From NCBI RefSeq assembly GCF_029603155.1, contig NZ_JAPMUA010000004.1:310001-374000 (forward strand): a DNA stretch of 64,000 nucleotides, written 5' to 3'. Under the pieces are notes generated by a model. It made no database searches, was not told the DNA's origin, and saw only the letters and a program-made list of their open reading frames with translations. Each line of letters begins with the position of its first letter. The first letter of the stretch is position 1. The DNA is from Galbibacter pacificus. Its GTDB lineage: Bacteria; Bacteroidota; Bacteroidia; Flavobacteriales; Flavobacteriaceae. The translations under genes and the position numbers were made by a program. Positions 43,090 through 51,932 of this stretch are shown one piece after another.

Positions 43090-43625
43090 ATGTTTTCGGA
43101 AGTAATGAGTATGCATCCGGCATCCTTCATTTGCTGTAAAGCTTTATCGCCATCATCTGGGTTTACGTTAACTGCCCGGACAGCATCCGTAATAACATAT
43201 GTTGTATAACCGGCCTGTACCGAGTCTAAAGCTGACGAAAGCACGCAATAATCTGTTGCGATCCCGGAGACATATAGCTGACTTACTTCTTGTTTGCTTA
43301 AATATTCGTACATATTCACATTCGTGGCTTCAAAAGCAGAATAGCCATCGTCCAAGGTGCCTGTTCCCTTAAAAAATATCTGGTCTATTTTATCAATGTT
43401 TAGGTTGGTGTGAAATGCGGCACCGTATGTATGCTGGACACAATGTGGCGGCCATTTGTTGAAATGCTTTGTTTGTTTGGGGTGCCAATCCTTGGAAGCG
43501 ATTATCAAGTCGAATTTATCAACAATACTATTGATTACCGGGACCACTTCTTCGCCTCCTTTTGCTGCTAAAACCCCGCCAGTACAAAAATCGTTTTGTA
43601 CGTCTACAATTAATAACGTTTTCAT
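43086..43625 (-). CDS. pncA: nicotinamidase
   Basis: About 179 residues from ATG 43625 (MKTLLIVDVQNDFCTGG). Converts nicotinamide to nicotinic acid for NAD salvage. The catalytic triad is visible: Asp in DVQNDF, Lys in IIASKDWHP and Cys in GIATDYCVLSS; metal-binding Asp and His residues follow the usual DWHP pattern. The longer frame to 43667 lacks similarity. Its TGA stop overlaps the ATG of the P1 peptidase gene downstream. Confidence 0.92.
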   Translation of the reverse strand: MKTLLIVDVQNDFCTGGVLAAKGGEEVVPVINSIVDKFDLIIASKDWHPKQTKHFNKWPPHCVQHTYGAAFHTNLNIDKIDQIFFKGTGTLDDGYSAFEATNVNMYEYLSKQEVSQLYVSGIATDYCVLSSALDSVQAGYTTYVITDAVRAVNVNPDDGDKALQQMKDAGCILITSENI

Positions 43626-43762
43626 GTCTTTTCTTTGTCGCCTCATAAAGATACGAACCTTTGACAATTATACATTGATAACGGAAAACATTTTAGGTAT
43701 AACAACAGCCTATATGGTTGTACCACATACCCGAAAACATTTTATAAAAGAATACAACTTAA

Positions 43763-43811
43763 AACCTGAATTCGATTATTATTACCATATCAAAATAATC
43801 GAACTCAGGTT
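43763..43811. repeat. inverted pair of the dispersed repeat (copies 3 and 4)
   Basis: AACCTGAATTCGATTATT (43763-43780, one mismatch to copies 1 and 2) and AATAATCGAACTCAGGTT (43794-43811, exact 18-nt core) face each other around 13 bases. The second arm runs into the TAA stop of the PBP1A gene. Paired, they form an 18-bp hairpin that could terminate PBP1A transcription. Confidence 0.75.
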
Positions 43812-46156
43812 TAAAAGTCGATATCAACGCCTTCGTTGTAATCTATTTTTAACGAATCTTTGCTTTCTTCGGCAGGTTGACTGCAATCTACACGTATGGA
43901 CAGATCTTCCGGACGCTCAAAATCATCTTTGGAAATATCCAAATCTTCATCTGCATAGCATTTTTTCATGTACAGCCCCCAAATGGGCAATGCCATGCTG
44001 GCTCCTTGACCATAACGTGTGGTTGGAAAGTGGGTGGCCCTGTCTTCACCACCGACCCAAACTCCGGTAACTAGGTTGGGCACCATGCCCATAAACCAAC
44101 CGTCACTTTGGTTTTGTGTGGTTCCCGTTTTTCCTGCAATCGGGTTTGTAAATTCGTATGGATAACCTGTTATAATTTCTTTATACATGGTTTGGTTTTT
44201 GGCCCAACTACCCCGTAAACGCGCACCGGAACCAGATTCGGTAACCCCTTCCATTAATTTCACCGTGGTATAGGCCACTTCTTTGCTCAATACATCACGG
44301 GTTTCGGGGACCGATTCGTATAAAACCGTGCCGTTTTTATCCTCAATTCGGGTAATCATAACCGGTTTAACATACACCCCTTGATTGGCAAACGTACCAT
44401 AAGCGCCCACCATTTCGTAAACAGAGATATCGGGTGTTCCAAGGGCAATGGAAGGTACCGGGAGCATAGGTGCTTCAACACCCATACGTTTTATTAAGCT
44501 CACTACGGGCTGTGGCCCTACTTTATCCATTAATCTTGCTGTAACCGTATTTACTGAATTTGCCAAGGCATATTTTAATGTAAACATCTCACCAGTATAT
44601 TTCCCCCCATCATTTTTTGGGCACCAAGGTTCTATATTTCCATATTTATTGGCTTCAATACAGGTATATATATCGGGCAGCTCATCGCAAGGTGACAAGT
44701 GCAATTGATCGATGGCGGTGGCATACACAAAAGGCTTGAAGGTTGAACCTGCCTGACGGCGCCCCTGTTTTACCTGATCGTATTGAAAATGCTTGTAATT
44801 AATTCCGCCAACCCAAGCTTTTACATGGCCAGACTGTGGGTCCATGGACATCATTCCGGTACGTAAAAAATACTTGTAGTATTTTATGGAATCCAATGGC
44901 GACATCACGGTATCTTTCTCCCCTTTCCAAGTAAAGACTTCCATAGGGATTTTCTCTTTAAAAGACGCCATGATTTCTTCTGTAGATTTGCCCAAATCGT
45001 CGCGCATATGCCTCCAACGCTCAGATTGTTTCATGGAGTGATCGTATGTTCTTTGTATTTGTTCGGGCGTAAGGTCCAGAAATGGAGCCGTTGGGTTGCG
45101 TTTGTCTGTATTCTGCACGAAAAACTCGGCCTGTAAGCGCTTCATGTGCTCTTGTACGGCTTGCTCGGCATAGGCTTGCATACGCGAATCTATGGTGGTG
45201 AAAATTTTAAGTCCGTCAAGGTAAATATTGTATTTTTCTCCGTCGGGACGGTAATTTTCGGGGTCGCTTGCCCAATCTTTCAACCAATCTCTTAAGTACA
45301 TCCTAAAATAAGTTGCAATTCCTTCGCGGTGCGATTCCGGATGGTAATCTATATCCAAAGGCAATGCTTTTAATGTATCGAGGGCTGTTTCGTCTATAAA
45401 GTCGTTTTTGTACATTTGGTTGAGCACCACATTCCTGCGGTTGGTTACCCCTTTTTCGTTTCTTCTGGGATTATACAACGACGAGTTTTTAAACATCCCA
45501 ACCAACATAGCCGATTCTTCAACGTCGAGCTCCCCGGGTTCCTTACCAAAATAAATACGTGCTGCCGAACGGATACCATCGGCATTATTGCCAAAATCGT
45601 ATATATTAAAATACATGGCAATAATTTCCTGTTTGGTATATTGCCGTTCCAATCGTACCGCAATAATCCATTCTTTTATTTTTTGAATGATCCTTTCCAG
45701 AATATTAGAAGAAACCTGCTCGGTAAACAATTGTTTTGCCAATTGTTGCGAGATGGTACTCGCCCCGCCACGTGTTCCCAAAAATACGGCGGCCCGCAAG
45801 GTTCCCCAAGCATCAATTCCGGAATGGTCGTAATAGCGCTCGTCTTCGGTGGCCACCAATGCATTTACCAGATGTTTTGGGAGTTCTTCAAAATTTACAG
45901 GCGTCCTGTTGTCGTTTAAATAGTATTTTCCCAAGGTTTTCCCATCGGCAGAAATAACTTCGGAAGCTAAGTTTGTTTGTGGGTTTTCCAAGATTTCAAA
46001 TGAAGGCAATTTCCCGAAAACGCCCCAAGAGGCCAATAAAAATATAAGCACTACAAAAAGGATGCCTGCTGCAAAGATTCTCCAGAACCAAAGAATATAT
46101 TTTTTAAACCCTTGATCGTTCTTTTTTGTTTTTTTATTTGTCGCTTTTTTTGCCAT
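43811..46156 (-). CDS. class A penicillin-binding protein (PBP1A type)
   Basis: About 781-residue bifunctional peptidoglycan synthase with an N-terminal membrane anchor (about residues 25-48). The GT51 glycosyltransferase domain has EDERYYDHSGID and GGASTISQQLAKQL. The transpeptidase has SxxK at AGSTFKPFVYA, SxN at ANSVNTVTA and KTG at AGKTGTTQNQ. The C-terminal tail is acidic. I place the start at ATG 46156, 1 base after the gldH stop; a TTG at 46180 would overlap gldH. The operon order ricT-like, gldH, PBP1A suggests coordinated envelope growth. Confidence 0.95.
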   Translation of the reverse strand: MAKKATNKKTKKNDQGFKKYILWFWRIFAAGILFVVLIFLLASWGVFGKLPSFEILENPQTNLASEVISADGKTLGKYYLNDNRTPVNFEELPKHLVNALVATEDERYYDHSGIDAWGTLRAAVFLGTRGGASTISQQLAKQLFTEQVSSNILERIIQKIKEWIIAVRLERQYTKQEIIAMYFNIYDFGNNADGIRSAARIYFGKEPGELDVEESAMLVGMFKNSSLYNPRRNEKGVTNRRNVVLNQMYKNDFIDETALDTLKALPLDIDYHPESHREGIATYFRMYLRDWLKDWASDPENYRPDGEKYNIYLDGLKIFTTIDSRMQAYAEQAVQEHMKRLQAEFFVQNTDKRNPTAPFLDLTPEQIQRTYDHSMKQSERWRHMRDDLGKSTEEIMASFKEKIPMEVFTWKGEKDTVMSPLDSIKYYKYFLRTGMMSMDPQSGHVKAWVGGINYKHFQYDQVKQGRRQAGSTFKPFVYATAIDQLHLSPCDELPDIYTCIEANKYGNIEPWCPKNDGGKYTGEMFTLKYALANSVNTVTARLMDKVGPQPVVSLIKRMGVEAPMLPVPSIALGTPDISVYEMVGAYGTFANQGVYVKPVMITRIEDKNGTVLYESVPETRDVLSKEVAYTTVKLMEGVTESGSGARLRGSWAKNQTMYKEIITGYPYEFTNPIAGKTGTTQNQSDGWFMGMVPNLVTGVWVGGEDRATHFPTTRYGQGASMALPIWGLYMKKCYADEDLDISKDDFERPEDLSIRVDCSQPAEESKDSLKIDYNEGVDIDF

Positions 46157-46157
46157 T

Positions 46158-46646
46158 TTATTTTTCAGCTGATTTTTCAATACTTATACCAATGTCTGTA
46201 ATTCCCTTCAAGGACGGAACCCCGCTTACATTGCCGTTTTTACGCATGGCATGCTCTATTGCTATGCGGTAGGTGCCCATTGTGGGAAATACAACATTTT
46301 CTTTGTAAAACAGTTTGTTTTCCTTAACGGAAGAAAAACCTTTTCCAAGCCATTCGCCATTAGGTTTTGCCATTTCGTACTCTAAAGTATCGGAAACGGT
46401 TTTTCCATTTGGAAAGTCCAAATTAACTATTAAAAACAAATTACTAAAAGGATATTTTTCATCGTTTCTTAAGTTGATGAAAACATTGTACGCATTTAGG
46501 GAATCGGGAGGCACAAAAGTGAAGTCAACTTTTTCGCCTTTGCCCCAACTTCCTTTTATTGCTTTGTACTCGCCATAAACGGCATTGGAATTGCATGCAG
46601 CAACTATGAATATTATAAGAAATAAAGAAATGAGCCTTTTATACAT
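46158..46646 (-). CDS. gldH: gliding motility lipoprotein GldH
   Basis: 162-residue lipoprotein with lipobox IVAAC (Cys near residue 18). GldH is required for gliding and is found only in Bacteroidota; it is thought to assist the GldK-N/T9SS machinery at the outer membrane. The rest is a beta-rich domain with IEHAMRKNG near the C-terminus, typical of GldH. It starts 8 bases inside the end of the RicT-like gene and ends 1 base before the PBP1A start, so all three are translated from one transcript. Confidence 0.88.
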   Translation of the reverse strand: MYKRLISLFLIIFIVAACNSNAVYGEYKAIKGSWGKGEKVDFTFVPPDSLNAYNVFINLRNDEKYPFSNLFLIVNLDFPNGKTVSDTLEYEMAKPNGEWLGKGFSSVKENKLFYKENVVFPTMGTYRIAIEHAMRKNGNVSGVPSLKGITDIGISIEKSAEK

Positions 46647-47805
46647 TCCTAGATCTTTTCCTTTTATTGTTGTTGCGTTTCTTCTTGTTTTTCTTTTGCC
46701 TTCTCTGTCCTTTGGGCCTGTCGAAACGTGTTAAACTATCCTGACCTACAACGTTCTCAAACTCTGTTTTAGTATCTACGGAGAGATCTAATGCATATTC
46801 TTCAAGGCTGGTAACGGTTTCTTTTTTCTTATTTTTAGCGATTATCTCTTTTACCTGTCCCGTGGTTAGTACAAACCAATTTGCCCATTCTCCTTCGTAT
46901 GCATACCATAAAAGGCCTTTAAAGATGTCTATTTTTTGACAAATGGCTTCGCCTTTTTTGGTTTTTAGGCGCTCTTCTTGGTTGGGAAAATCTTTAAGCG
47001 CATCCAGGTATGCGTCCAGTTCGTAATTAAGGCAACATTTTAGTTTTCCGCACTGCCCCGCAAGTTTTTGGGGATTTAAGGACAATTGCTGGTAACGTGC
47101 CGATGCGGTGTTTACCGACCTAAAATCGGTTAGCCAGGTAGAACAGCACAATTCCCTTCCGCAGGAACCAATTCCGCCCAAACGGGCCGCTTCCTGACGA
47201 TAGCCTATTTGGCGCATTTCTATGCGGGTACTAAAAGCCCGTGCCATGTCTTTTATAAGCTGGCGGAAATCTACACGTTCCTCGGCGGTATAATAAAAGG
47301 TAGCCTTTGATCCATCGCCCTGAAATTCTACATCGGAGATTTTCATTTGCAACTGAAGCTGTATTGCCAGCTCCCTCGATCTTTTTTGTACTTCGGGTTC
47401 GCGACCGCGTGCCGTTTGCCAGATGTCGATATCTTTTTGAGAAGCTTTTCGGTAGATTTTAGGCAGGTTTTCATCGGTATAATCTACCTTTTTCTTTTTC
47501 ATTTGCACCTTTACCAATTCGCCCACCAAAGTAACCACCCCTACGTCGTGCCCCGGGGAAGACTCGGTGGCCACGATATCCCCAATGGAAAGGGTCAGGT
47601 TTTCTTTATTTCTAAAAAACTCTTTTCTACTATTTTTAAATCGTACTTCTACACAATCGAAAGGCTCATGGCCATTGGGTAACGACATATTAGAAAGCCA
47701 ATCAAAAACGGTAAGTTTATTACAACCATCGGTTCCGCAAGTACCGTTATTCTTACACCCACGAGGTTGCCCATCCTTCCCGGTTGAACAACTGCTACAT
47801 CCCAT
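46639..47805 (-). CDS. PSP1/RicT-like protein
   Basis: 388-residue protein with the PSP1 domain (about residues 55-330), homologous to Bacillus RicT/YaaT, part of an RNA-maturation complex with Fe-S centres. Conserved parts are RIEMRQIGYRQEAARLGGIGSCGREL and the GKLKCCLNYE motif. The N-terminus has seven cysteines in the first 30 residues (MGCSSCSTGKDG, GCKNNGTCGTDGC), a likely metal or Fe-S site. The C-terminus is a Lys/Arg tail (about 30 basic residues), suggesting nucleic acid binding. RicA and RicF partners are not in this window. Confidence 0.88.
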   Translation of the reverse strand: MGCSSCSTGKDGQPRGCKNNGTCGTDGCNKLTVFDWLSNMSLPNGHEPFDCVEVRFKNSRKEFFRNKENLTLSIGDIVATESSPGHDVGVVTLVGELVKVQMKKKKVDYTDENLPKIYRKASQKDIDIWQTARGREPEVQKRSRELAIQLQLQMKISDVEFQGDGSKATFYYTAEERVDFRQLIKDMARAFSTRIEMRQIGYRQEAARLGGIGSCGRELCCSTWLTDFRSVNTASARYQQLSLNPQKLAGQCGKLKCCLNYELDAYLDALKDFPNQEERLKTKKGEAICQKIDIFKGLLWYAYEGEWANWFVLTTGQVKEIIAKNKKKETVTSLEEYALDLSVDTKTEFENVVGQDSLTRFDRPKGQRRQKKNKKKRNNNKRKRSRNV

Positions 47806-48043
47806 AATCTTATATATTGAACCAAAGTTTGCCGCTGCAATTTCTTCGGTTTAGGTTCATAAATACTTTTTTAGCATCGTAAAGATACTATTTTCAAATT
47901 AGTTAATAGAGAATAGTTATAAGTTAATGGTTTTTCTGGGTATTGCCCAGAAATTTTATCGGGTTTCTTTTTACCGTTTCAATTCAGAATGCTTTCTGCT
48001 ACACCATCTTCACGATTATACCTATTGTTCTATTCTGTATAAT

Positions 48044-49075
48044 TTACTTTTTAAACTTCAATACTTTGGACCTGCCTTTTTTAAATATCAAGTTGCTCAC
48101 CCCTTTCCCTTTCCTCAGGGCTTTTTGTTCTTCGTAAGGCAATGCAATAATGTCCATGCATTCATCAGAACAGCAATGATTCATTTTTTTGGCACATTCT
48201 TCACATTGAATAAACAGTAAATGGCATGCCTCATTGGCACAATTTACGTGTGTATCGCATGGTTTTCCGCATTGGTGGCAATGCGCGATAACATCTTCTG
48301 AAATACGTTCTGCCCGGCGCTCGTCGAACACAAAGTTTTTTCCTATAAATTTATTTTCAAGTTTATTTTCTTCAACTTGTCTTACATAATTAATAATCCC
48401 GCCTTCGAGCTGAAATACGTTTTTAAATCCTTTATGTTTGTAATATGCACTGGCTTTTTCACAGCGAATGCCCCCGGTACAGTACATGACCAGGTTTTTA
48501 TCTTCTTTGTGTTTTTTTAGGTCTTTTTCTATAATGGGCAGGGAGTCCCTAAAAGTATCCACATCGGGGGTAATGGCATTCTTAAAACGGCCAATTTCGC
48601 TTTCGTAATGGTTGCGCATGTCTACCAAGACCGTGTTTGGGTCTTCTATAAGTTCGTTAAACTTTATGGCATCTACATGTACGCCTTTATTTGTAACATC
48701 AAAAGTTTCGTCTTTAAGCCCGTCGGCTACTATTTTATCGCGTACTTTTACCTTCAACTTTAAAAAGGCAAAGTTGTCGTGCTCAATAGCAATGTTTAAA
48801 CGTACATTTTCCAGGAAAGTAATGGAATCTATATGTGCCTTAAAATCGTGGAACAAATCGGCAGGAACCGAAAGTTGTGCATTAATCCCTTCGTGAGCAA
48901 CATAAATCCTACCGAGAACATCCAGTTCGTTCCAGGCCAAGAATAAATGGTTTCTAAAAATTTGAGGATTTCCAATTTTAGCGTATTTATAGAAAGAGAT
49001 TGTTAAGCGGTCTTTACCCGCCTCCTCAATAAGTTTTGCCCTTTCCTCTGCGCTCAAGTTATTGTACAGTTGCAT
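48044..49075 (-). CDS. trhO: tRNA uridine(34) hydroxylase TrhO (rhodanese domain)
   Basis: 343-residue enzyme that uses oxygen to make 5-hydroxyuridine at wobble position 34 of tRNA. It has an acylphosphatase-like N-terminal domain (about residues 25-120), a rhodanese domain (about 140-240) with active Cys in VMYCTGGIRCEKAS, and a Cys-rich C-terminal zinc-like region (CHQCGKPC, then CEECAKKMNHCCSDEC). These features fit the TrhO/YceA family. The gene ends with a basic tail (KGRSKVLKFKK). A hairpin upstream belongs to another transcript. Confidence 0.92.
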   Translation of the reverse strand: MQLYNNLSAEERAKLIEEAGKDRLTISFYKYAKIGNPQIFRNHLFLAWNELDVLGRIYVAHEGINAQLSVPADLFHDFKAHIDSITFLENVRLNIAIEHDNFAFLKLKVKVRDKIVADGLKDETFDVTNKGVHVDAIKFNELIEDPNTVLVDMRNHYESEIGRFKNAITPDVDTFRDSLPIIEKDLKKHKEDKNLVMYCTGGIRCEKASAYYKHKGFKNVFQLEGGIINYVRQVEENKLENKFIGKNFVFDERRAERISEDVIAHCHQCGKPCDTHVNCANEACHLLFIQCEECAKKMNHCCSDECMDIIALPYEEQKALRKGKGVSNLIFKKGRSKVLKFKK

Positions 49076-49382
49076 GCTATACCAATAGTTTTACGTTAAA
49101 AGAAATTTTTTGCAAAAATACGCTTTTTTCTTTGATTGACAATTTGGTGCGTTTTCAAGTGAAGGGTTTAGCGTTTAGTGTTCAACTATTCAAAGTTTTA
49201 GTCACTTCGATGAAGGAGAAGTTGCATAATGTAATGGGCTTCAAGTTCAAAATTCAAGGTTTCATGTTTGTTTTATTTTGATGCGTATTGGGTGTTAATT
49301 CACTGCCAACAGTTATCGATTAGCATTTAGCCATGAACCCCTGATCGTTAACCGCTATTCAAAATTTCTTCAATAAAAAACA

Positions 49383-49415
49383 AAAAGGGCTTTGGTAAAA
49401 AACCAAAACCCTTTT
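49383..49415 (-). terminator. minus-strand terminator upstream of recA
   Basis: AAAAGGGCTTTGGT (49383-49396) and ACCAAAACCCTTTT (49402-49415) pair with one C-A mismatch around AAAAA. On the minus strand the hairpin is followed by TTGTTTTTTATTG, a good U tract, so a minus-strand RNA ends here. Confidence 0.65.
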
Positions 49416-49600
49416 CGTAGCTAATTCGTTGTTATTAAAATATTTAAAAAATATTCATCATTGCACATAACAACGAACCTAGCCTCCATCCAGCTTGCCA
49501 TTGCAACGAATTGCAACTGTGAGGTTGGCCGATTTAACATTTAATACGTAGACATTGCTTTTCATTAAATCGTCCCTTCCTTTTCTTGGATAGATGCAAA
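49383..49600 (-). ncRNA. candidate small structured RNA upstream of recA
   Basis: A minus-strand transcript is implied by the terminator at 49383-49415, yet no gene on that strand lies upstream. The segment holds a perfect 11-bp inverted repeat TTCGTTGTTAT (49425-49435) / ATAACAACGAA (49467-49477) that encloses a second stem AATATTT/AAATATT. A weak -7-like motif is near 49600. It could be a small RNA such as a 6S-type or flavobacterial motif, but I cannot match it to one. Confidence 0.35.
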
Positions 49601-49691
49601 ATATTTAAAAAGGTTGCGCGGCAAAATTGTATGCTGAAAAAAGAAATAGTATTTTAGCACGAATCAAAAAAATAAAAGTACACAGAGAAAA

Positions 49692-50699
49692 ATGAGTTCG
49701 GAAAAAGATGCTAAGTTAAAAGCCCTGAAGCTCACCTTGGACAAACTGGATAAAACCTATGGCAAGGGAGCTGTTATGAAAATGGGCGACAGTGTTGTTG
49801 AAGATGTTGATGCCATTCCAACGGGGTCCATTGGGCTAGATATAGCCTTGGGGGTTGGCGGTTACCCAAGAGGAAGGATTGTTGAAATATACGGTCCGGA
49901 GTCTTCCGGAAAAACCACCCTCACCTTACATGCCATTGCTGAAGCTCAAAAAGCTGGTGGCATTGCTGCCTTTATTGATGCAGAACATGCTTTTGATAGA
50001 TTTTATGCACAAAAACTGGGCGTAGATATAGACAATTTGATTATTTCACAACCAGACCACGGAGAGCAGGCTTTGGAAATTGCAGACAACCTCATACGTT
50101 CTGGTGCCATTGACATCGTTATTATCGATTCTGTTGCCGCCTTAACACCCAAAAGCGAGATCGAAGGCGAAATGGGCGACTCTAAAATGGGGCTGCATGC
50201 CCGCTTGATGTCGCAAGCCTTGCGTAAGCTTACAGCCAGCATAAGTAAAACCAAATGTACCGTCGTCTTTATTAACCAGTTAAGGGAAAAGATTGGCGTT
50301 ATGTTTGGCAATCCAGAAACCACTACCGGTGGTAATGCCTTAAAATTTTATGCCTCGGTAAGGCTGGACATTCGCCGTTCAACACAAATAAAAGATAGCG
50401 ACGGAGGTGCCTCTGGTAATAAAACCCGTGTAAAAGTGGTAAAAAACAAAGTTGCTCCGCCTTTTAAGGCAACAGAATTCGACATTATGTATGGAGAAGG
50501 AATCTCCCGTATTGGTGAAATCCTGGACCTTGGCGTAGAATTTGAAATTATTAAAAAGAGCGGCTCTTGGTTTAGTTATGGCGACACCAAACTTGGACAG
50601 GGCCGTGACGCCGTTAAAACCCTGCTACAGGACAATCCTGAGTTACTGGAAGAACTTGAAGGAAAAATAAGGGAAGCCATAAAAACTATAAATACATAG
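49692..50699 (+). CDS. recA: recombinase RecA
   Basis: 335-residue RecA, which forms filaments on single-stranded DNA for recombination and repair. Walker A is GPESSGKTT, Walker B is VIIDSVAAL, and the KIGVMFGNPETTTGGNALKF segment is the L2 DNA-binding loop. Length and the FAQKLGVDID-type region match typical bacterial RecA. No LexA-like operator is visible upstream. A terminator follows (50720-50756). Confidence 0.98.
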   Translation: MSSEKDAKLKALKLTLDKLDKTYGKGAVMKMGDSVVEDVDAIPTGSIGLDIALGVGGYPRGRIVEIYGPESSGKTTLTLHAIAEAQKAGGIAAFIDAEHAFDRFYAQKLGVDIDNLIISQPDHGEQALEIADNLIRSGAIDIVIIDSVAALTPKSEIEGEMGDSKMGLHARLMSQALRKLTASISKTKCTVVFINQLREKIGVMFGNPETTTGGNALKFYASVRLDIRRSTQIKDSDGGASGNKTRVKVVKNKVAPPFKATEFDIMYGEGISRIGEILDLGVEFEIIKKSGSWFSYGDTKLGQGRDAVKTLLQDNPELLEELEGKIREAIKTINT

Positions 50700-50719
50700 C
50701 ATAAAAAGCTCCTATAGAT

Positions 50720-50756
50720 AAAAGCCCTGAGGATTTTTAAAATCCCCGGGGCTTTT
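50720..50756 (+). terminator. terminator of recA
   Basis: AAAAGCCCTGAGGATTTT pairs with AAAATCCCCGGGGCTTTT (one wobble, one mismatch) and is followed by TTTT. It lies 20 bases after the recA stop. Confidence 0.75.
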
Positions 50757-50870
50757 TTTAACCTGTTTTCTATTATTAGAAAAAGTCAAAAGTAAGTTTT
50801 AAACAATTTTTTTCCACCAAACGCAACCCTTGGCACTAAAAAGCATCTAGTAATAAAATACTATATAATA

Positions 50871-51308
50871 ATGAAGAAGATATTTGCGCTAACACTAAGT
50901 TGCTTATTATTGCTTGGCTTTAGTTCTTGCGACATTTCGGATGATGATACTGCTAATTTCCATTATGAAACCCTCGAAATAACAGGTGCCGACCTGCCCG
51001 AATATTTTGAATATGGAAAAATGTACAACATCGAATTTACTTATTTGCGCCCTTCAGATTGTCATATATACGATGGATTTGAGTTTAACCCCACCGGTGA
51101 AACAGAACGTACTATCTTTGCAATTGCGGCAGTTGTAGAAAGAGCAGACTGTAAGGATTTGACAGCTATTGAAGGAACCGATAATTTTGATTTTGAAGTA
51201 CGGTACAGAGACCCCTACACATTTAAGTTTTATGTAGGCGAAGACGAAGACGGTGAAAAAGAGTACCTTACATACGAAGTCCCTGTTCAGGAAGCAGGCC
51301 AAGAATAG
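50871..51308 (+). CDS. small acidic lipoprotein
   Basis: 145-residue lipoprotein with lipobox FSSC (Cys near residue 20), followed by a very acidic domain rich in Asp, Glu and aromatic residues (DLPEYFEYGKMYNIEFTYL; HIYDGFEFNP). No family name is recognised. It lies 27 bases before an ECF sigma gene and may be part of the same unit. I infer an outer-membrane or periplasmic component of a signalling pathway, on position alone. Confidence 0.65.
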   Translation: MKKIFALTLSCLLLLGFSSCDISDDDTANFHYETLEITGADLPEYFEYGKMYNIEFTYLRPSDCHIYDGFEFNPTGETERTIFAIAAVVERADCKDLTAIEGTDNFDFEVRYRDPYTFKFYVGEDEDGEKEYLTYEVPVQEAGQE

Positions 51309-51335
51309 AAAGTATAAAATAACCCAGCTATACGA

Positions 51336-51878
51336 GTGAGTTTAGAACAGCTCATAAAACAGTGTAAGCGGCAAAATAGAAAGGCTCAAGAACAATTATA
51401 CAAACTGTACAGTTCTAAATTGTTTAGCGTATGCCTTAAATATTCCCGCAACAAAACAGAGGCAGAAGATAATCTGCATGATAGCTTCATGGTTATTTTT
51501 AACAAGATAGACACGTATAATTTTAGAGGTTCTTTTGAAGGCTGGATGAAAAGGGTTACCGTAAATACCGTACTCCAAAAGTACAGAAAAGAAAGTGCCC
51601 TTGACGCATTGCCAAATAATTTGGAAGCCGATATAGAAGTAGAACTGCCAGAAGAAGACATTTCGTTAAATTATCTTTTAAAACTTATACAAGAACTGCC
51701 AGACCGGTACCGGCTGACATTTAATTTATATGTACTCGACGGGTATTCTCATAAAGAAATTGCAGAAATGCTTCAAATAAACGAAGGAACATCCAAGTCG
51801 AACCTGGCCCGGGCCAAAATGGCCCTTAGAAACAAAATTGAAGAAGACGAATTAAAAAACAGGGTAAATTCAGTTTAA
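51336..51878 (+). CDS. ECF-type RNA polymerase sigma factor
   Basis: 180-residue extracytoplasmic-function sigma factor with GTG start 51336. Region 2 is seen in LYSSKLFSVCLKYSRNKTEAEDNLHDSFMVIF, ending in the FEGWMKRVTVNTVL helix; region 4 has LPDRYRLTFNLYVLDGYSHKEIAEMLQINEGTSKSNLARAK. It is flanked by a lipoprotein gene 27 bases upstream and by a gene for a trans-envelope protein 54 bases downstream. The latter has a short N-terminal cytoplasmic part and a membrane anchor, which could act as anti-sigma factor. Confidence 0.92.
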   Translation: MSLEQLIKQCKRQNRKAQEQLYKLYSSKLFSVCLKYSRNKTEAEDNLHDSFMVIFNKIDTYNFRGSFEGWMKRVTVNTVLQKYRKESALDALPNNLEADIEVELPEEDISLNYLLKLIQELPDRYRLTFNLYVLDGYSHKEIAEMLQINEGTSKSNLARAKMALRNKIEEDELKNRVNSV

Positions 51879-51932
51879 ATGCACATGCCCACAAAAAATA
51901 AATAATACCCTTTGGTATAATTGGTATTAAAA

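Larger units (their letters stand above)
49076..49691. other. 616-base region between trhO and recA
   Basis: No supported protein gene. Near the recA end is a likely minus-strand transcript (49383-49600) with its own terminator. A 28-codon frame from ATG 49565 is within it and is not supported. The rest is A+T-rich. Confidence 0.5.

Noticed and set aside
43456..44070. 204-residue frame opposite the nicotinamidase and PBP1A genes
   Set aside because: A shadow of two well-supported genes on the other strand.
49479..49565. 28-codon frame ending in Gly-Gly, possible bacteriocin-like leader
   Set aside because: No transporter or modification gene nearby, no good start region; too short to support.
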